Part shown: positions 26,091-35,092 of the stretch, piece after piece
Position numbering within the stretch: position 1 is the first letter of the stretch
Layout: each line of letters begins with the position of its first letter
NCBI RefSeq assembly: GCF_029813115.1
Contig: NZ_JAPZDS010000002.1
Coordinates: 412,370 to 476,369 of the forward strand
Direction: 5' to 3'
Length of the DNA stretch: 64,000 nucleotides
From: Aureimonas sp. SK2
Lineage (GTDB): Bacteria > Pseudomonadota > Alphaproteobacteria > Rhizobiales > Rhizobiaceae
Made by a program: the position numbers and the translations under genes
Notes under the pieces: model-generated
What the model was told of the DNA's origin: nothing
What the model saw: only the letters and a program-made list of their open reading frames with translations
Databases searched by the model: none

Positions 26091-26136
26091 GGAAACCACT
26101 TCTGCGGCCTAATTCCGCACCCAGCGGAGCTGCATC

Positions 26137-26931
26137 ATGCACACTTACCAGAACCTTCTGAAGCTCGTCCTGAACGACGGGGTAGATCGGATGGACCGGA
26201 CGGGCACGGGTACGCGTTCGGTTTTCGGTCACCAAATGCGTTTCACCCTGTCTGAAGGTTTCCCGCTCGTGACGACGAAGCGTCTTCACACGCGGTCGAT
26301 CATTCACGAACTTCTTTGGTTTCTTCGCGGTGATCGCAACATCGCGTATCTCAAGATGAACGGCGTGCGGATCTGGGACGAGTGGGCCGACGAGAACGGC
26401 GACCTCGGCCCCGTCTACGGCTCGCAATGGCGCTCCTGGCCGGACGGGAAGGGCGAGCATATCGACCAGATCGCCAACGTGGTCGACCAGATTCGGAAGA
26501 ACCCCAATTCGCGCCGCCTGATCGTCTCGGCCTGGAACCCGGCCATGGTGGACGAGATGGCCCTGCCGCCCTGCCACTGCCTGTTCCAGTTCTACGTTTC
26601 GAACGGGCGCCTGTCCTGCCAGCTCTACCAGCGCTCGGGCGACATCTTCCTCGGCGTGCCCTTCAACATCGCCTCCTATGCGCTCCTGACGCACATGGTG
26701 GCGCAGGTGACGGGCCTCGAGCCCGGCGACTTCGTCCACACGCTCGGCGACGCGCATCTCTATCACAACCATCTTGAGCAGGCCCGCCTCCAGCTGACGC
26801 GCGAGCCCTTGCCGCTGCCGCGCCTAAGACTGAATCCCGACGTCACCGATCTCTTCGCCTTCCGCTTCGAGGACATTGCCATCGAAGGCTACGAGGCGCA
26901 CGGCCACATCGCCGCTCCGGTGGCGGTCTGA
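26137..26931 (+). CDS. thyA: Thymidylate synthase
   Basis: The 264-residue folate-dependent thymidylate synthase converts dUMP to dTMP using methylene-tetrahydrofolate. Visible motifs: [32 protein letters not shown], the nucleophilic cysteine in [30 protein letters not shown], and DAHLYHNH. Length matches E. coli ThyA (264). Folate consumed as a reductant is regenerated by the dihydrofolate reductase encoded 4 bases downstream, so thyA-folA is an operon. Confidence 0.97.
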   Translation: MHTYQNLLKLVLNDGVDRMDRTGTGTRSVFGHQMRFTLSEGFPLVTTKRLHTRSIIHELLWFLRGDRNIAYLKMNGVRIWDEWADENGDLGPVYGSQWRSWPDGKGEHIDQIANVVDQIRKNPNSRRLIVSAWNPAMVDEMALPPCHCLFQFYVSNGRLSCQLYQRSGDIFLGVPFNIASYALLTHMVAQVTGLEPGDFVHTLGDAHLYHNHLEQARLQLTREPLPLPRLRLNPDVTDLFAFRFEDIAIEGYEAHGHIAAPVAV

Positions 26932-26935
26932 GACG

Positions 26936-27463
26936 GTGGCGGACGCGCTTCCCCTCGTCGCGGTGGTCGCGACGGCCGCCAACGGCGTGATCGGGCTGGA
27001 CGGCGCCATGCCCTGGTCGATCCGCTCCGACCTCAAGCGCTACCGCGCGCTCACCATGGGCAAGCCGATGATCATGGGCCGGCGCACGCTCGAATCCATC
27101 GGCCGCGTCCTCGACGGGCGCGACACGATCGTCCTGACGCGCGCCTCCAGCCTGCCCTTCGAGGGGGCGATTCTCGCCCGATCGACGGACGAGGCCCTGG
27201 ACCTGGCGGCCCGAGCGGCCGATCGACGCGGCGCGAACGAAATCGTGATCGCCGGAGGAGCCGAGATCTACCGGCAATTCCTGGGGGCGACGGCCCGTGT
27301 CGAGCGCACCGTGATCGACGCCGCGCCGGCGGGAGACGCCTTCTTTCCCGATCTCGCCGAGGCCGGTTTCGCGCTGGTGGCGGAGGAACCGGGCGCGATC
27401 GATCCGCGCGACAGCGCCCCGACGCGCTACCAGCGGTGGGAGCGGGTCGCACCGCTGCGCTAA
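26936..27463 (+). CDS. folA: Dihydrofolate reductase
   Basis: The 175-residue protein reads VAVVATAANGVIGLDGAMPW, MGKPMIMGRRTLESIGR and IVIAGGAEIYRQFL, the standard DHFR motifs, including the acidic substrate residue in IRSDLKRY. It reduces dihydrofolate with NADPH. Start: the frame is open further up, but GTG 26936, 4 bases after the thyA stop, gives the family N-terminus (VADALPLVAVV); the longer reading would overlap thyA by 56 bases. Confidence 0.94.
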   Translation: MADALPLVAVVATAANGVIGLDGAMPWSIRSDLKRYRALTMGKPMIMGRRTLESIGRVLDGRDTIVLTRASSLPFEGAILARSTDEALDLAARAADRRGANEIVIAGGAEIYRQFLGATARVERTVIDAAPAGDAFFPDLAEAGFALVAEEPGAIDPRDSAPTRYQRWERVAPLR

Positions 27464-27597
27464 CCATGGCGCCAGGGTGGGCGATCATTCGCCCGTGACG
27501 CGCGTTGAAACGCGTTTTTCCGGTTCCTATAAGGAGTTGACGACGCGGCGCGGCATGTTTGGCCCGCGCGCGCCTTGGGTTTGACGGAAGGACATCC

Positions 27598-28827
27598 ATG
27601 CCCTGGAGCAATCAGACGGGGAACGGCGGCTGGAAAGGCGGCGGTGGCGGTGGGCCCTGGGGGCAGGGACCGCAAGGGCCGCGCCCCGGCGGCAACAACA
27701 ACTCGCCTGATCTCGAGGACATCCTGCGTCGCGGCCAGGACCGGCTCCGCCGCGCGATGCCCGGCGGCGGGCGCGGCCCCGGCAACGGCGGCGGCGCGGC
27801 GATCGCGGGCCTCGCGCTCGCCGGTCTCGCCGTGGTCTGGCTGCTCAACGCCGTCTACACCGTCCAGCCGGACGAGGTCGGCGTCGAGCTCCTGTTCGGC
27901 AAGCCCAACGAGCAGGTCTCGGAGCCGGGCCTGCACTTCGTGCTGTGGCCTTTCGAGACGGTCGAGACGGTGAAGACCTCCGAGAGCCAGATGGTGATCG
28001 GCTCCAACCAGGGCGGCGAGGGCTCCGGCCTGATGCTGTCGGGCGACCAGAACATCGTCGACGTGCAGTTCACGGTGAACTACCAGGTCGCGAGCCCCAG
28101 CAACTTCCTGTTCAACGTGCAGGACCCGCCGGCGCTGCTGCGCCAGGTGGCGGAAAGCGCCATGCGCGAGGTGGTCGGGCGCCGCCCAGTCGAGGACGTC
28201 TTCCGCGACGACCGCGCCGGCATCGCCCAGCAGGTCCGCGCCATCACGCAGGACACGCTCAACACCTACGGCGCCGGCCTGCAGGTCAACACGATCTCGA
28301 TCCAGGACGCCGCCCCGCCGTCCGACGTCGCCGACGCCTTCGAGGAGGTGCAGCGCGCCGAGCAGAACGAGGCGCAGTTCGTGGACGAGGCGCGCCGCTA
28401 CCAGAACGAGCAGCTCGGCCGCGCGCAGGGCGAGGCCGTGCAGATCCGCGAGGACGCCGCCGCCTACAAGAACCGCGTCGTGCAGGAGGCGCAGGGTGAA
28501 TCGCAGCGCTTCACCGCCATCCTCGGCGAATACGAGAAGGCGCCGGAGATCACTCGTCAGCGTCTCTACTTCGAGACCATGGAAGGCGTGCTCGGCAATT
28601 CGTCCAAGGTGATCATGGACCCCGCCACCGGCGGCGGCCAAGGCGTCGTGCCCTACCTGCCGCTGAACGAGCTCCCACGCCCGAGCGCCGCAGCGCCCAA
28701 CGCCGTCGGCGGCACGCGCACCATCCAGCCGAGCGGCACCACGACGCCCGACCCGACCGCTCCCGCCAACACGCAAGGCAACAATCAGGGGACCAACCTG
28801 TCCAGCATCCAGGGGGGCACCCGATGA
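27598..28827 (+). CDS. hflK: FtsH protease modulator HflK
   Basis: The 409-residue membrane protein has a Gly-rich N-terminus (GGWKGGGGGGPWGQGPQG), one transmembrane helix (IAGLALAGLAVVWLLNAVYTV), an SPFH/prohibitin domain (VQPDEVGVELLFGK, QNIVDVQFTVNYQV) and a Gln/Thr/Pro-rich tail. HflK with HflC forms a large periplasmic cage around FtsH and modulates membrane-protein degradation. ATG 27598 has GGAAGGA just upstream. The stop overlaps the hflC start by 4 bases (ATGA). Confidence 0.95.
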   Translation: MPWSNQTGNGGWKGGGGGGPWGQGPQGPRPGGNNNSPDLEDILRRGQDRLRRAMPGGGRGPGNGGGAAIAGLALAGLAVVWLLNAVYTVQPDEVGVELLFGKPNEQVSEPGLHFVLWPFETVETVKTSESQMVIGSNQGGEGSGLMLSGDQNIVDVQFTVNYQVASPSNFLFNVQDPPALLRQVAESAMREVVGRRPVEDVFRDDRAGIAQQVRAITQDTLNTYGAGLQVNTISIQDAAPPSDVADAFEEVQRAEQNEAQFVDEARRYQNEQLGRAQGEAVQIREDAAAYKNRVVQEAQGESQRFTAILGEYEKAPEITRQRLYFETMEGVLGNSSKVIMDPATGGGQGVVPYLPLNELPRPSAAAPNAVGGTRTIQPSGTTTPDPTAPANTQGNNQGTNLSSIQGGTR

Positions 28828-29858
28828 GCAACCGCGTCTACGCACTTCTTGCGGTCGTCCTGGCCGCGCTCTTCGTGCTCTACAACTCGGTCTTCGTCGT
28901 GCGCGAGGGCAACCAGGCCGTCGTCACGCGCTTCGGCCAGATCCAGCGCGTCGTCACCGACCCCGGCCTCTACTTCAAGCTGCCCTTCAACTTCGCGGGC
29001 GCCGACAACATCCAGGTCCTGCCGAACCGCCTCCTGCGCCTCGACCTCGACAACATGCGCGTCCAGGTCTCGGGCGGCGCCTTCTACATCGTGGACGCGT
29101 TCCTCGTGTACCGCATCGACAACGCCGCCCGGTTCCGCCAGGCGGTTTCGGGCTCGGTCGACCAGGCCGAGCAGCGACTTCGCAACCGCTTCGACGATGC
29201 CGTCCGCCAGGTCTACGGCCGACGCAACTTCGAATCGGCGCTCTCGGAAGAGCGCGCGGCCATGATGGTCGAGGTCCGCGACCAGATCCGTCCCGACGCC
29301 ACCCAGCTCGGCATCAACCTCGTGGACGTGCGCATCCGCCGCACCGATCTCACCGACGACGTCTCGCAGCAGACCTTCGCGCGCATGCGCGCCGAGCGTC
29401 TGGCCGAGGCCGAACGGGTGCGGGCGCGCGGCCGCGTGTCGGCCCGCGAGATCCGCGCCTCCACCGACCGCTCGGTGTCGGAGACCGTGGCGGATGCGCG
29501 GCGCGACGCCGAGATCCTCCAGGGTGAGGGCGAGGCGGAACGCTCCTCGATCTTCGCCGCCGCCTACCAGCGCGATCCGGAGTTCTTCCAGTTCTACCGT
29601 GCCATGCAGGCCTATCGCACGGCGCTGGAGAACGGCGGCACGACCATGCTGCTGCGCCCCGATTCGGAGTTCTTCCGCTACTTCGACAATGCCGGCGGTC
29701 CCGGCGGAACGCCTGTCGCGGGTGCGGCTCCGGCACCGGCCGCCCAGGCCGCCCAGGCCGCGGCGCCCGCAGCCGCCGCACCTCCGGCCGAGCCGCCTGC
29801 GCCGCCTGCGGCACCCGCAGCGCCCGCTGCCCCGGCGGCGCCCGCGCCGGCCAACTGA
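28824..29858 (+). CDS. hflC: FtsH protease modulator HflC
   Basis: The 344-residue partner of HflK has an N-terminal membrane helix (VYALLAVVLAALFVLYNSVFVV), then an SPFH domain (VREGNQAVVTRFGQIQRVV, GLYFKLPF) and the conserved RRTDLTDDVSQQTFARM. The C-terminal about 55 residues are an Ala/Pro-rich repeat (APAAPAAPA type) longer than in E. coli HflC. Translationally coupled to hflK. A rho-independent terminator follows. Confidence 0.95.
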   Translation: MSNRVYALLAVVLAALFVLYNSVFVVREGNQAVVTRFGQIQRVVTDPGLYFKLPFNFAGADNIQVLPNRLLRLDLDNMRVQVSGGAFYIVDAFLVYRIDNAARFRQAVSGSVDQAEQRLRNRFDDAVRQVYGRRNFESALSEERAAMMVEVRDQIRPDATQLGINLVDVRIRRTDLTDDVSQQTFARMRAERLAEAERVRARGRVSAREIRASTDRSVSETVADARRDAEILQGEGEAERSSIFAAAYQRDPEFFQFYRAMQAYRTALENGGTTMLLRPDSEFFRYFDNAGGPGGTPVAGAAPAPAAQAAQAAAPAAAAPPAEPPAPPAAPAAPAAPAAPAPAN

Positions 29859-29872
29859 CGGTCCCGACCCCG

Positions 29873-29903
29873 AAGCCCGCCGCTGGTCCCCAGCGGCGGG
29901 CTT
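29873..29903 (+). terminator. Terminator after hflC
   Basis: AAGCCCGCCGCTGG (29873-29886) pairs perfectly with its complement at 29890-29903 around a TCC loop. It is followed by CTTGATT with few Ts. It separates hflKC from degP, which has its own leader. Confidence 0.75.
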
Positions 29904-29980
29904 CTTGATTCAGACGTTTTTATCGGCTTGGCTTCTACTCAGAGGCCTGCCGCCCATGCTCCCGGCCCGAGGAATCCCGG

Positions 29981-31591
29981 ATGTCCCGCACGACCGCCCG
30001 CTTCGCCCTCGCTCTGTCCGGAGCGGCGCTCGCGCTTCTGATCCATCCAGCCGGCCCGGCGCGCGCGCAAGGCGTGATCGCGCCTCCCTCGGAGGGGCAG
30101 CCGATCGCGCCCCAGCCGCCTACCGCCACGACCATCGACCCGGCCGCGCCCGGCGTGCCGGCTCAGCCCGGCTCGGCGCAGCCGCGCATGATCGGGCCGG
30201 CGTCGGTGGCTGACCTCGCCGACCGGCTGCTCGGAGCCGTGGTCAACATCTCGACCTCGCAGAAGGTGGAGGGCGCGCCCGCCCCGGCGACGCCGCCGCT
30301 CAACGCCCCCGACGGCTCGCCGCTCCAGGATTTCTTCAACGATCTTCTCAACGGGCGCGAAGGCGACGGGTCGAGCCGCGTCCAGTCGCTCGGCTCCGGC
30401 TTCGTGCTCGACCCATCGGGCATCGTCGTCACCAACAATCACGTCATCGCCGACGCCGACGAGATCACCGTCAACTTCGCCGACGGGCGCCAGCTCGACG
30501 CCACCGTGGTCGGCGTCGATCCCAAGACGGATCTTGCGGTCCTCAAGGTCGAATCGCCGACGCCGCTTGCGGCCGTCGGCTTCGGCGACAGCGACGCCGT
30601 GCGCATCGGCGACTGGGTCATGGCGATCGGCAACCCGTTCGGCCTCGGCGGCTCGGTCACGGTCGGCATCGTCTCGGCGCGCGGGCGCAACATCCAGGCC
30701 GGCCCCTACGACAACTTCATCCAGACGGACGCCGCCATCAACCGCGGCAATTCCGGCGGGCCGCTGTTCGACATGTACGGCAACGTCATCGGCATCAACA
30801 CGGCGATCATCTCGCCGACGGGCGGCTCGATCGGCATCGGATTCGCCATTCCCTCGCTGCTCGCCGAGAACGTCGTCGCGCAGCTGCGCGAGTTCGGTGA
30901 AACGCGCCGCGGCTGGCTCGGCATCCGGCTCCAGGAGGTGACGGACGAGATCGCCGAAGGGCTCGGCCTGCCGAGCGCCAAGGGCGCGCTCGTGATGGGC
31001 ATCATCCCGGAAGGGCCGGCCGACAACGGCCAGATCGAGATCGGCGACGTGGTGACCCGCTTCGACGGGCGCGAGGTCGCGACCTCGCGCGACCTGCCGC
31101 GGATCGTCGCCGAGACCGCCGTCGGCAAGACGGTGACCCTCGACATCCTGCGCAAGGAAAGCCTCGACCAGCCCGCCCGGCCGGTTTCCGTCCAAGTGAC
31201 GCTCGGACGCCTGGAAGATGCGGACGCGACGGACGAGGGCGAGGACGAGGCGCCCGCCGACGCCGATCCCGCGGCGCCGAGCGTTCCCGCCCCCGCGGCC
31301 GCGCTCGGCCTGCAGCTCTCGGACGTCAACGACGAACTGAAGTCGCGCTTCGACCTCGGCGACGACCTCACGGGCGTCGTGGTCACCGAGGTCGCGCCGA
31401 ACTCGGCGGCCGGCGAGAAGGGCATCGAGCCGGGCACGATCATCAAGGAGATCGGCCAGGAGGCGGTCAAGGACGCCGCCGACGCGCGCGAGAAGCTCGC
31501 CAAGCTGAAGGCCGACGGTCGCCGCAACGCGCTTCTGCTGCTGGCCGACCGCTCGGGCGACCTGCGCTTCACGGTGGTGCCGATCGACTAG
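29981..31591 (+). CDS. degP: Do-family periplasmic serine protease (DegP/DegQ type)
   Basis: The 536-residue protease has a signal peptide cleaved near AQG (residues 29-31), a trypsin-like domain with His154 (VTNNHVIADADE), Asp184 (DPKTDLAVLKV) and Ser258 (NRGNSGGPLFD), and two PDZ domains (about 305-400 and 435-525). It degrades or refolds damaged envelope proteins. Placement after hflKC is typical of alphaproteobacteria and groups membrane and periplasmic quality control. An acidic linker (DADATDEGEDEAPADADPAA) between PDZ1 and PDZ2 is a local oddity. The stop TAG lies in CTAG shared with the convergent GNAT gene. Confidence 0.95.
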   Translation: MSRTTARFALALSGAALALLIHPAGPARAQGVIAPPSEGQPIAPQPPTATTIDPAAPGVPAQPGSAQPRMIGPASVADLADRLLGAVVNISTSQKVEGAPAPATPPLNAPDGSPLQDFFNDLLNGREGDGSSRVQSLGSGFVLDPSGIVVTNNHVIADADEITVNFADGRQLDATVVGVDPKTDLAVLKVESPTPLAAVGFGDSDAVRIGDWVMAIGNPFGLGGSVTVGIVSARGRNIQAGPYDNFIQTDAAINRGNSGGPLFDMYGNVIGINTAIISPTGGSIGIGFAIPSLLAENVVAQLREFGETRRGWLGIRLQEVTDEIAEGLGLPSAKGALVMGIIPEGPADNGQIEIGDVVTRFDGREVATSRDLPRIVAETAVGKTVTLDILRKESLDQPARPVSVQVTLGRLEDADATDEGEDEAPADADPAAPSVPAPAAALGLQLSDVNDELKSRFDLGDDLTGVVVTEVAPNSAAGEKGIEPGTIIKEIGQEAVKDAADAREKLAKLKADGRRNALLLLADRSGDLRFTVVPID

Positions 31592-32148
31592 GTTTGGGCC
31601 GCCCGCCAGTCGTCGGCCGACAGGGCATAGAGGCTGTGGCGCACGAGATGCGGGTGCGTCCCGGCCGAGACCTTGGGATGGTCGAAGGTCCCGCGAAGGC
31701 GCATGCCGAGGCGCAGCATGACGGCCTCTGACGCCCGGTTCTCGACCACGCACTGGGCGACGATCTCGGGCAGGTGGAGCGTGTCGAAGCCGTAGGCGAG
31801 ACAGGCCCGCGCGCCCTCCGTGGCATAGCCCTGCCCCTCCGCTTCCGGGAGGAGGCGCCAGCCGATCTGCACCGTCGGGGCGAAGGAATAGATGTCCTCG
31901 ACCACCGGCGACAGGCCGATCGTGCCGATCACCGTTCCGTCCGAGCGGCGCTCGGCGGCCAGGAACGACATGCGGTTGGCGTCGAGGCCCGCGTTCCAGC
32001 GGTCCATGGTCGCGTCGGCCTCCTGGCGCGTCAGGTGCTTGTCGAAGAAGCGCATGACGACGGGGTCGCCGTTGAGGCGGTGGAACACCGGCCGATCCGC
32101 CGCGCGCCAGCGGCGCAGGGTGAGGCGGTCGGTCTGGAGGCCGTCCAT
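31588..32148 (-). CDS. GNAT family N-acetyltransferase (RimJ/RimL-like)
   Basis: The 186-residue protein reads LQTDRLTLRRWRAADRPVF at the start, typical of RimJ/RimL-like acetyltransferases, with IGWRLLPEAEGQGYATEGARA carrying the acetyl-CoA-binding Q-x-x-G-x-A segment and VVENRASEAVMLRLGMRL. The substrate is unknown. It starts at ATG 32148 overlapping the serB stop (TGATG), so it is co-translated with serB, and converges on degP with a 4-base overlap. Confidence 0.9.
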   Translation of the reverse strand: MDGLQTDRLTLRRWRAADRPVFHRLNGDPVVMRFFDKHLTRQEADATMDRWNAGLDANRMSFLAAERRSDGTVIGTIGLSPVVEDIYSFAPTVQIGWRLLPEAEGQGYATEGARACLAYGFDTLHLPEIVAQCVVENRASEAVMLRLGMRLRGTFDHPKVSAGTHPHLVRHSLYALSADDWRAAQT

Positions 32149-33029
32149 CAGCCGGCGAATTCGCTCGCGTGGTAGCCCTGGAGGAAAAGGAGGGCGGTCA
32201 GGTCGCCGTGGTCGATCCGGTGTGGAGCCTTGGCGGCCACCGCCGGCTTGGCGTGGATGGCGACGCCCGTGCCGGCGGCGAGGATCATCGGCAGGTCGTT
32301 CGCCCCATCGCCGACGGCAATGGCGTCGGCCGGCGTCGTGCCGAGCCGGGCGGCGATGTCCTGAAGGGCCGAGAGCTTCGCCTCGGCGCCAAGGATCGGC
32401 TCCGCCACGGTGCCGCTCAAGGCATCGCCTGAGACGTCCAGGATGTTGGCGCGGTTCTCGGCGAAGCCGAGACGCTCTGCGATGACTTGCGTGAACGCGG
32501 TGAAGCCGCCGGAAACCAGCGCCGTGTGCGCGCCGTTGGCGTTCATGGTGCGCACCAGTGTCGCGCCGCCCTCGGCGAGCGTGATGTGGTCGGCGATGAC
32601 GTCGGCGATCGTGGAGACCGGGAGATCCTTCAGGAGCGCCACGCGCTCGCGCAACGCCGGCTCGAAGGCGATCTCGCCGTTCATGGCGCGGGCGGTGATG
32701 GCGGCCACCTGATCCTTGATGCCGATCGCGGCGGCCAGTTCGTCGATGCATTCCTGGTCGATCATGGTGGAATCCATGTCGGCCAGGAGAATCCTCTTGC
32801 GGCGCCCGGCCTGCTCCTGCACCACGCAGTCGACGCCCTCGTCCAGGGCCAGTCGGCGCAGCCGCTCCTCCGCCACCGGGCTCGGGCGCGTGAGGGTCGC
32901 GATGTCGCAGGCGACGCCCTCTTCCAGCCAGTGGAGGTCGCCCTCGCCGATCTCGCCGAGCGCGGTCTCGGCCAGGGTGCGCGAGACGCGCGGATCCCGC
33001 CGCGCCGACAGAAGGGTGACGACAAACAT
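32148..33029 (-). CDS. serB: Phosphoserine phosphatase
   Basis: The 293-residue protein has an N-terminal about 75-residue region and a HAD phosphatase domain: LLADMDSTMIDQECIDELA (nucleophile Asp84, acid Asp86), ALVSGGFTAF (Ser), and AVGDGANDLPMIL (Asp). It makes L-serine from phosphoserine. ATG 33029 matches the family; the upstream open frame to 33161 runs into miaA on the other strand and is not coding. Divergent from miaA with 19 bases between starts, so promoters must overlap the neighbouring coding regions. Confidence 0.95.
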   Translation of the reverse strand: MFVVTLLSARRDPRVSRTLAETALGEIGEGDLHWLEEGVACDIATLTRPSPVAEERLRRLALDEGVDCVVQEQAGRRKRILLADMDSTMIDQECIDELAAAIGIKDQVAAITARAMNGEIAFEPALRERVALLKDLPVSTIADVIADHITLAEGGATLVRTMNANGAHTALVSGGFTAFTQVIAERLGFAENRANILDVSGDALSGTVAEPILGAEAKLSALQDIAARLGTTPADAIAVGDGANDLPMILAAGTGVAIHAKPAVAAKAPHRIDHGDLTALLFLQGYHASEFAG

Positions 33030-33048
33030 GAGAAGGCCGACCTGACAG

Positions 33049-33957
33049 ATGGAGAAACCGAAGGCGATCCTGATAGCGGGGCCTACCGCCAGCGGCAAGT
33101 CGGCGCTGGCGCTGCGGCTGGCGCGTCGCTGGGGCGGCGCGGTCGTCAACGCCGATTCCATGCAGGTCTTCTCAGGGCTTCGGATCCTCAGCGCCCGGCC
33201 GTCCGACGCCGAGACAGGCGAGGTCGAGCACCGGCTCTACGGCCATGCCGATCCGGCCGCGCCCTATTCGGCCGGACACTGGCTGCGCGAGATGGCGCCG
33301 CTCCTTGCCGAACTCGCCGCCCGCGATCGCGTGCCCGTCGTCTGCGGCGGCACGGGCCTCTACTTCAAGGCGCTGCTCGGCGGCTTCGACGACCTGCCGG
33401 AGGTGCCGGGCGCGATCCGCGCCCATTGGCGCGCGCGCGGGGCGAGCGAGGCGCCCGAGGCCCTGCATCGCGAACTCGCACGGCGCGACCCGGAGGCCGC
33501 CCGGACCATCCGCCCGAGCGACCCCACCCGCATCGTGCGGGCGCTGGAACTCGTGGAGACGACGGGGCGCCCGCTCGGCGAACTGCGCCGGGGGGAGGGG
33601 CGGCCGCTCCTGGAGCCCGGCGGCGTGGTGAAGCTCGTGCTCGCGCCCGACCGCGCGCTCCTGCGCGCCCGCATCGCCGCCCGCTTCGACGCGATGCTGG
33701 CGGAGGGGGCGCTTGCCGAGGCGCTGGCCTTCCGCGACCGCGGGGCGGCGGCGATGGAGGGGCTGGCGGGCCAGGCGATCGGACTGCGCGAGCTTCTGGC
33801 CCATGCCGACGGAGCCCTGCCGCTGGAGGCCGCGCGCGACCTCGCCGTCACCCGCACCCGGCAATACGCCAAGCGCCAGGAGACCTGGTTCCGCAACCAG
33901 TTCGGCCCCGATTGGCGGCGGCTCAACGACCCGGCCGAGTTCCACCCGGACGGCTGA
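33049..33957 (+). CDS. miaA: tRNA dimethylallyltransferase
   Basis: The 302-residue enzyme has a P-loop GPTASGKS (11-18), NADSMQVFSGLRILSARP, VVCGGTGLYFKALLGG and a C-terminal QYAKRQETWFRNQ. It transfers a dimethylallyl group to A37 of tRNAs reading UNN codons. Length is typical. A weak AAGG lies 12 bases before the ATG. serB, miaA and ilvI are neighbours in many Rhizobiales. Confidence 0.95.
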   Translation: MEKPKAILIAGPTASGKSALALRLARRWGGAVVNADSMQVFSGLRILSARPSDAETGEVEHRLYGHADPAAPYSAGHWLREMAPLLAELAARDRVPVVCGGTGLYFKALLGGFDDLPEVPGAIRAHWRARGASEAPEALHRELARRDPEAARTIRPSDPTRIVRALELVETTGRPLGELRRGEGRPLLEPGGVVKLVLAPDRALLRARIAARFDAMLAEGALAEALAFRDRGAAAMEGLAGQAIGLRELLAHADGALPLEAARDLAVTRTRQYAKRQETWFRNQFGPDWRRLNDPAEFHPDG

Positions 33958-34010
33958 CGCGGAACCGTCGCGGCGGCCGGCCCGTTTCGGGCCGCACAAG
34001 GAGGCCGCCC

Positions 34011-34850
34011 ATGTCGACCAGTCCCATGCCCGTGCGCGATCACCGCGACGCCATCGAGAAGGGGGCACGGCTCGGCTATCTCGCCCGCGCGGCGGTCTTC
34101 ATCGTGATCGGCACCTTCGCCTTCCGCACCGCCTTCGCCGCGGGCAGCACGCTCAGCGAAGAGGAGGCGATCGGGCGCATCGTCGCCTCGCCCTTCGGCG
34201 GTGTCCTCCTCGTCCTCCTCGTCGTCGCGCTGCCTTGCTTCGCCCTCTGGCGCTTCATCCAGGCGATCTTCGACGCCGACGGCTACGGCTCGGGCGCCAA
34301 GGGGATCGCGACCCGGATCGGGCGCTTCGTCTCCGGCCTCACCTATCTCTTCCTGTCGATCTACGCCGCCTCGCTCCTGTTCGGCCTTTCGACCGGCGGG
34401 GGAGGGGGCAGCGGTCTCCTCAACCAGTGGGCGCCGCTCTTCGGCCCCTGGTTCACCATTCCGGCCGGCCTCGTGATGCTGGGGGTCGCGGGCAGCCAAG
34501 CGAAGAAGGCGTGGAGCGGGTCGTTCCTGCGGTTCCTCAGCCTGCCGCCCGCCCATGCGCGCTGGATGACGGCGGTCTGCCGCTTCGGCATCGCCGCGCG
34601 CGCGCTCGTCTTCCTCGCGCTGGCTGTCCTCTTCTTCACCGGCGCCTCGCGCTGGTCGCCCGACCACATGCCGGGTCTGGAGGACGCGCTGGTCGCCATC
34701 GGCTCCTGGCCGCACGGAGCGCTGCTTCTGTCGGGCACCGGGCTCGGCCTCGTCGCCTTCGGCCTCTACGCGTTGATCCTCTCGCGCTACGGCCATATCC
34801 GCTCGCCAGACCTCGATCCGACCGACGCGCTGAAGCGCATGGGCGCCTGA
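34011..34850 (+). CDS. DUF1206 family membrane protein
   Basis: The 279-residue integral membrane protein has about six transmembrane helices in three pairs (LGYLARAAVFIVIGTFAF, VLLVLLVVALPCFALWRFIQA, FGIAARALVFLALAVLFF), the three-fold repeat of DUF1206. Function is unknown. It has an excellent AAGGAGG ribosome site at 33998-34004. It follows miaA by 53 bases. Confidence 0.9.
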   Translation: MSTSPMPVRDHRDAIEKGARLGYLARAAVFIVIGTFAFRTAFAAGSTLSEEEAIGRIVASPFGGVLLVLLVVALPCFALWRFIQAIFDADGYGSGAKGIATRIGRFVSGLTYLFLSIYAASLLFGLSTGGGGGSGLLNQWAPLFGPWFTIPAGLVMLGVAGSQAKKAWSGSFLRFLSLPPAHARWMTAVCRFGIAARALVFLALAVLFFTGASRWSPDHMPGLEDALVAIGSWPHGALLLSGTGLGLVAFGLYALILSRYGHIRSPDLDPTDALKRMGA

Positions 34851-34873
34851 TCCGAAAAAGACGGGGCGACGGC

Positions 34874-34902
34874 TTGACGAGGGTGTGAACGCCTCTTAAG
34901 GT
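34874..34902 (+). promoter_or_regulatory. Promoter of the ilv leader
   Basis: TTGACG (34874-34879), 17-bp spacer, TAAGGT (34897-34902). The predicted start of transcription is about 34908-34911, i.e. at or within 3 bases of the leader-peptide ATG (34911), so the transcript would be leaderless. Confidence 0.65.
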
Positions 34903-34910
34903 CCCGCCCC

Positions 34911-34964
34911 ATGCAGAACATCACGCTCATTCTCGTAAGCAGGCGCACACGCGAGACGGTCTAA
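34911..34964 (+). CDS. ilvL: ilv leader peptide (17 residues)
   Basis: The short frame encodes M-Q-N-I-T-L-I-L-V-S-R-R-T-R-E-T-V-stop. Five of residues 4-9 are Ile, Leu or Val (I-T-L-I-L-V), as expected for a branched-chain amino-acid attenuator. It lies between a sigma-70 promoter and an intrinsic terminator upstream of ilvB. No ribosome-binding site precedes the ATG, which fits leaderless translation. A stall at codons 4-9 would leave the ribosome on the first arm of the hairpin at 34943-34951. Confidence 0.85.
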   Translation: MQNITLILVSRRTRETV

Positions 34965-35022
34965 GGGCCGTCCGGCTCCTGCCACGTGTGCGCATCCCAA
35001 GGCCCCTCGAAGGGCCTTTTTT
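34943..35022 (+). promoter_or_regulatory. Transcription attenuator of ilvB (alternative hairpins and terminator)
   Basis: Arm 1 GCGCACACG (34943-34951) is exactly complementary to CGTGTGCGC (34985-34993), with inner GACGG/CCGTC (34955-34959/34968-34972). The terminator is AAGGCCC (34999-35005), loop CTCGAA, GGGCCTT (35012-35018), then TTTT. GGGCC (34965-34969) can instead pair with GGCCC (35001-35005), a candidate antiterminator; a ribosome resting on the leader stop codon would cover that strand and favour termination. Confidence 0.8.
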
Positions 35023-35092
35023 ATTGCCTGAAATTTTTCGAAAACAGCGCCGCAGCCCGACAAGCCGGCACCCAACACGAGCAGGCCGAGCC

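Noticed and set aside
25626..26099. Protein frames on both strands over 25626-26099
   Set aside because: They lie over the tmRNA gene and its promoter; products show no family and the RNA gives a better explanation.
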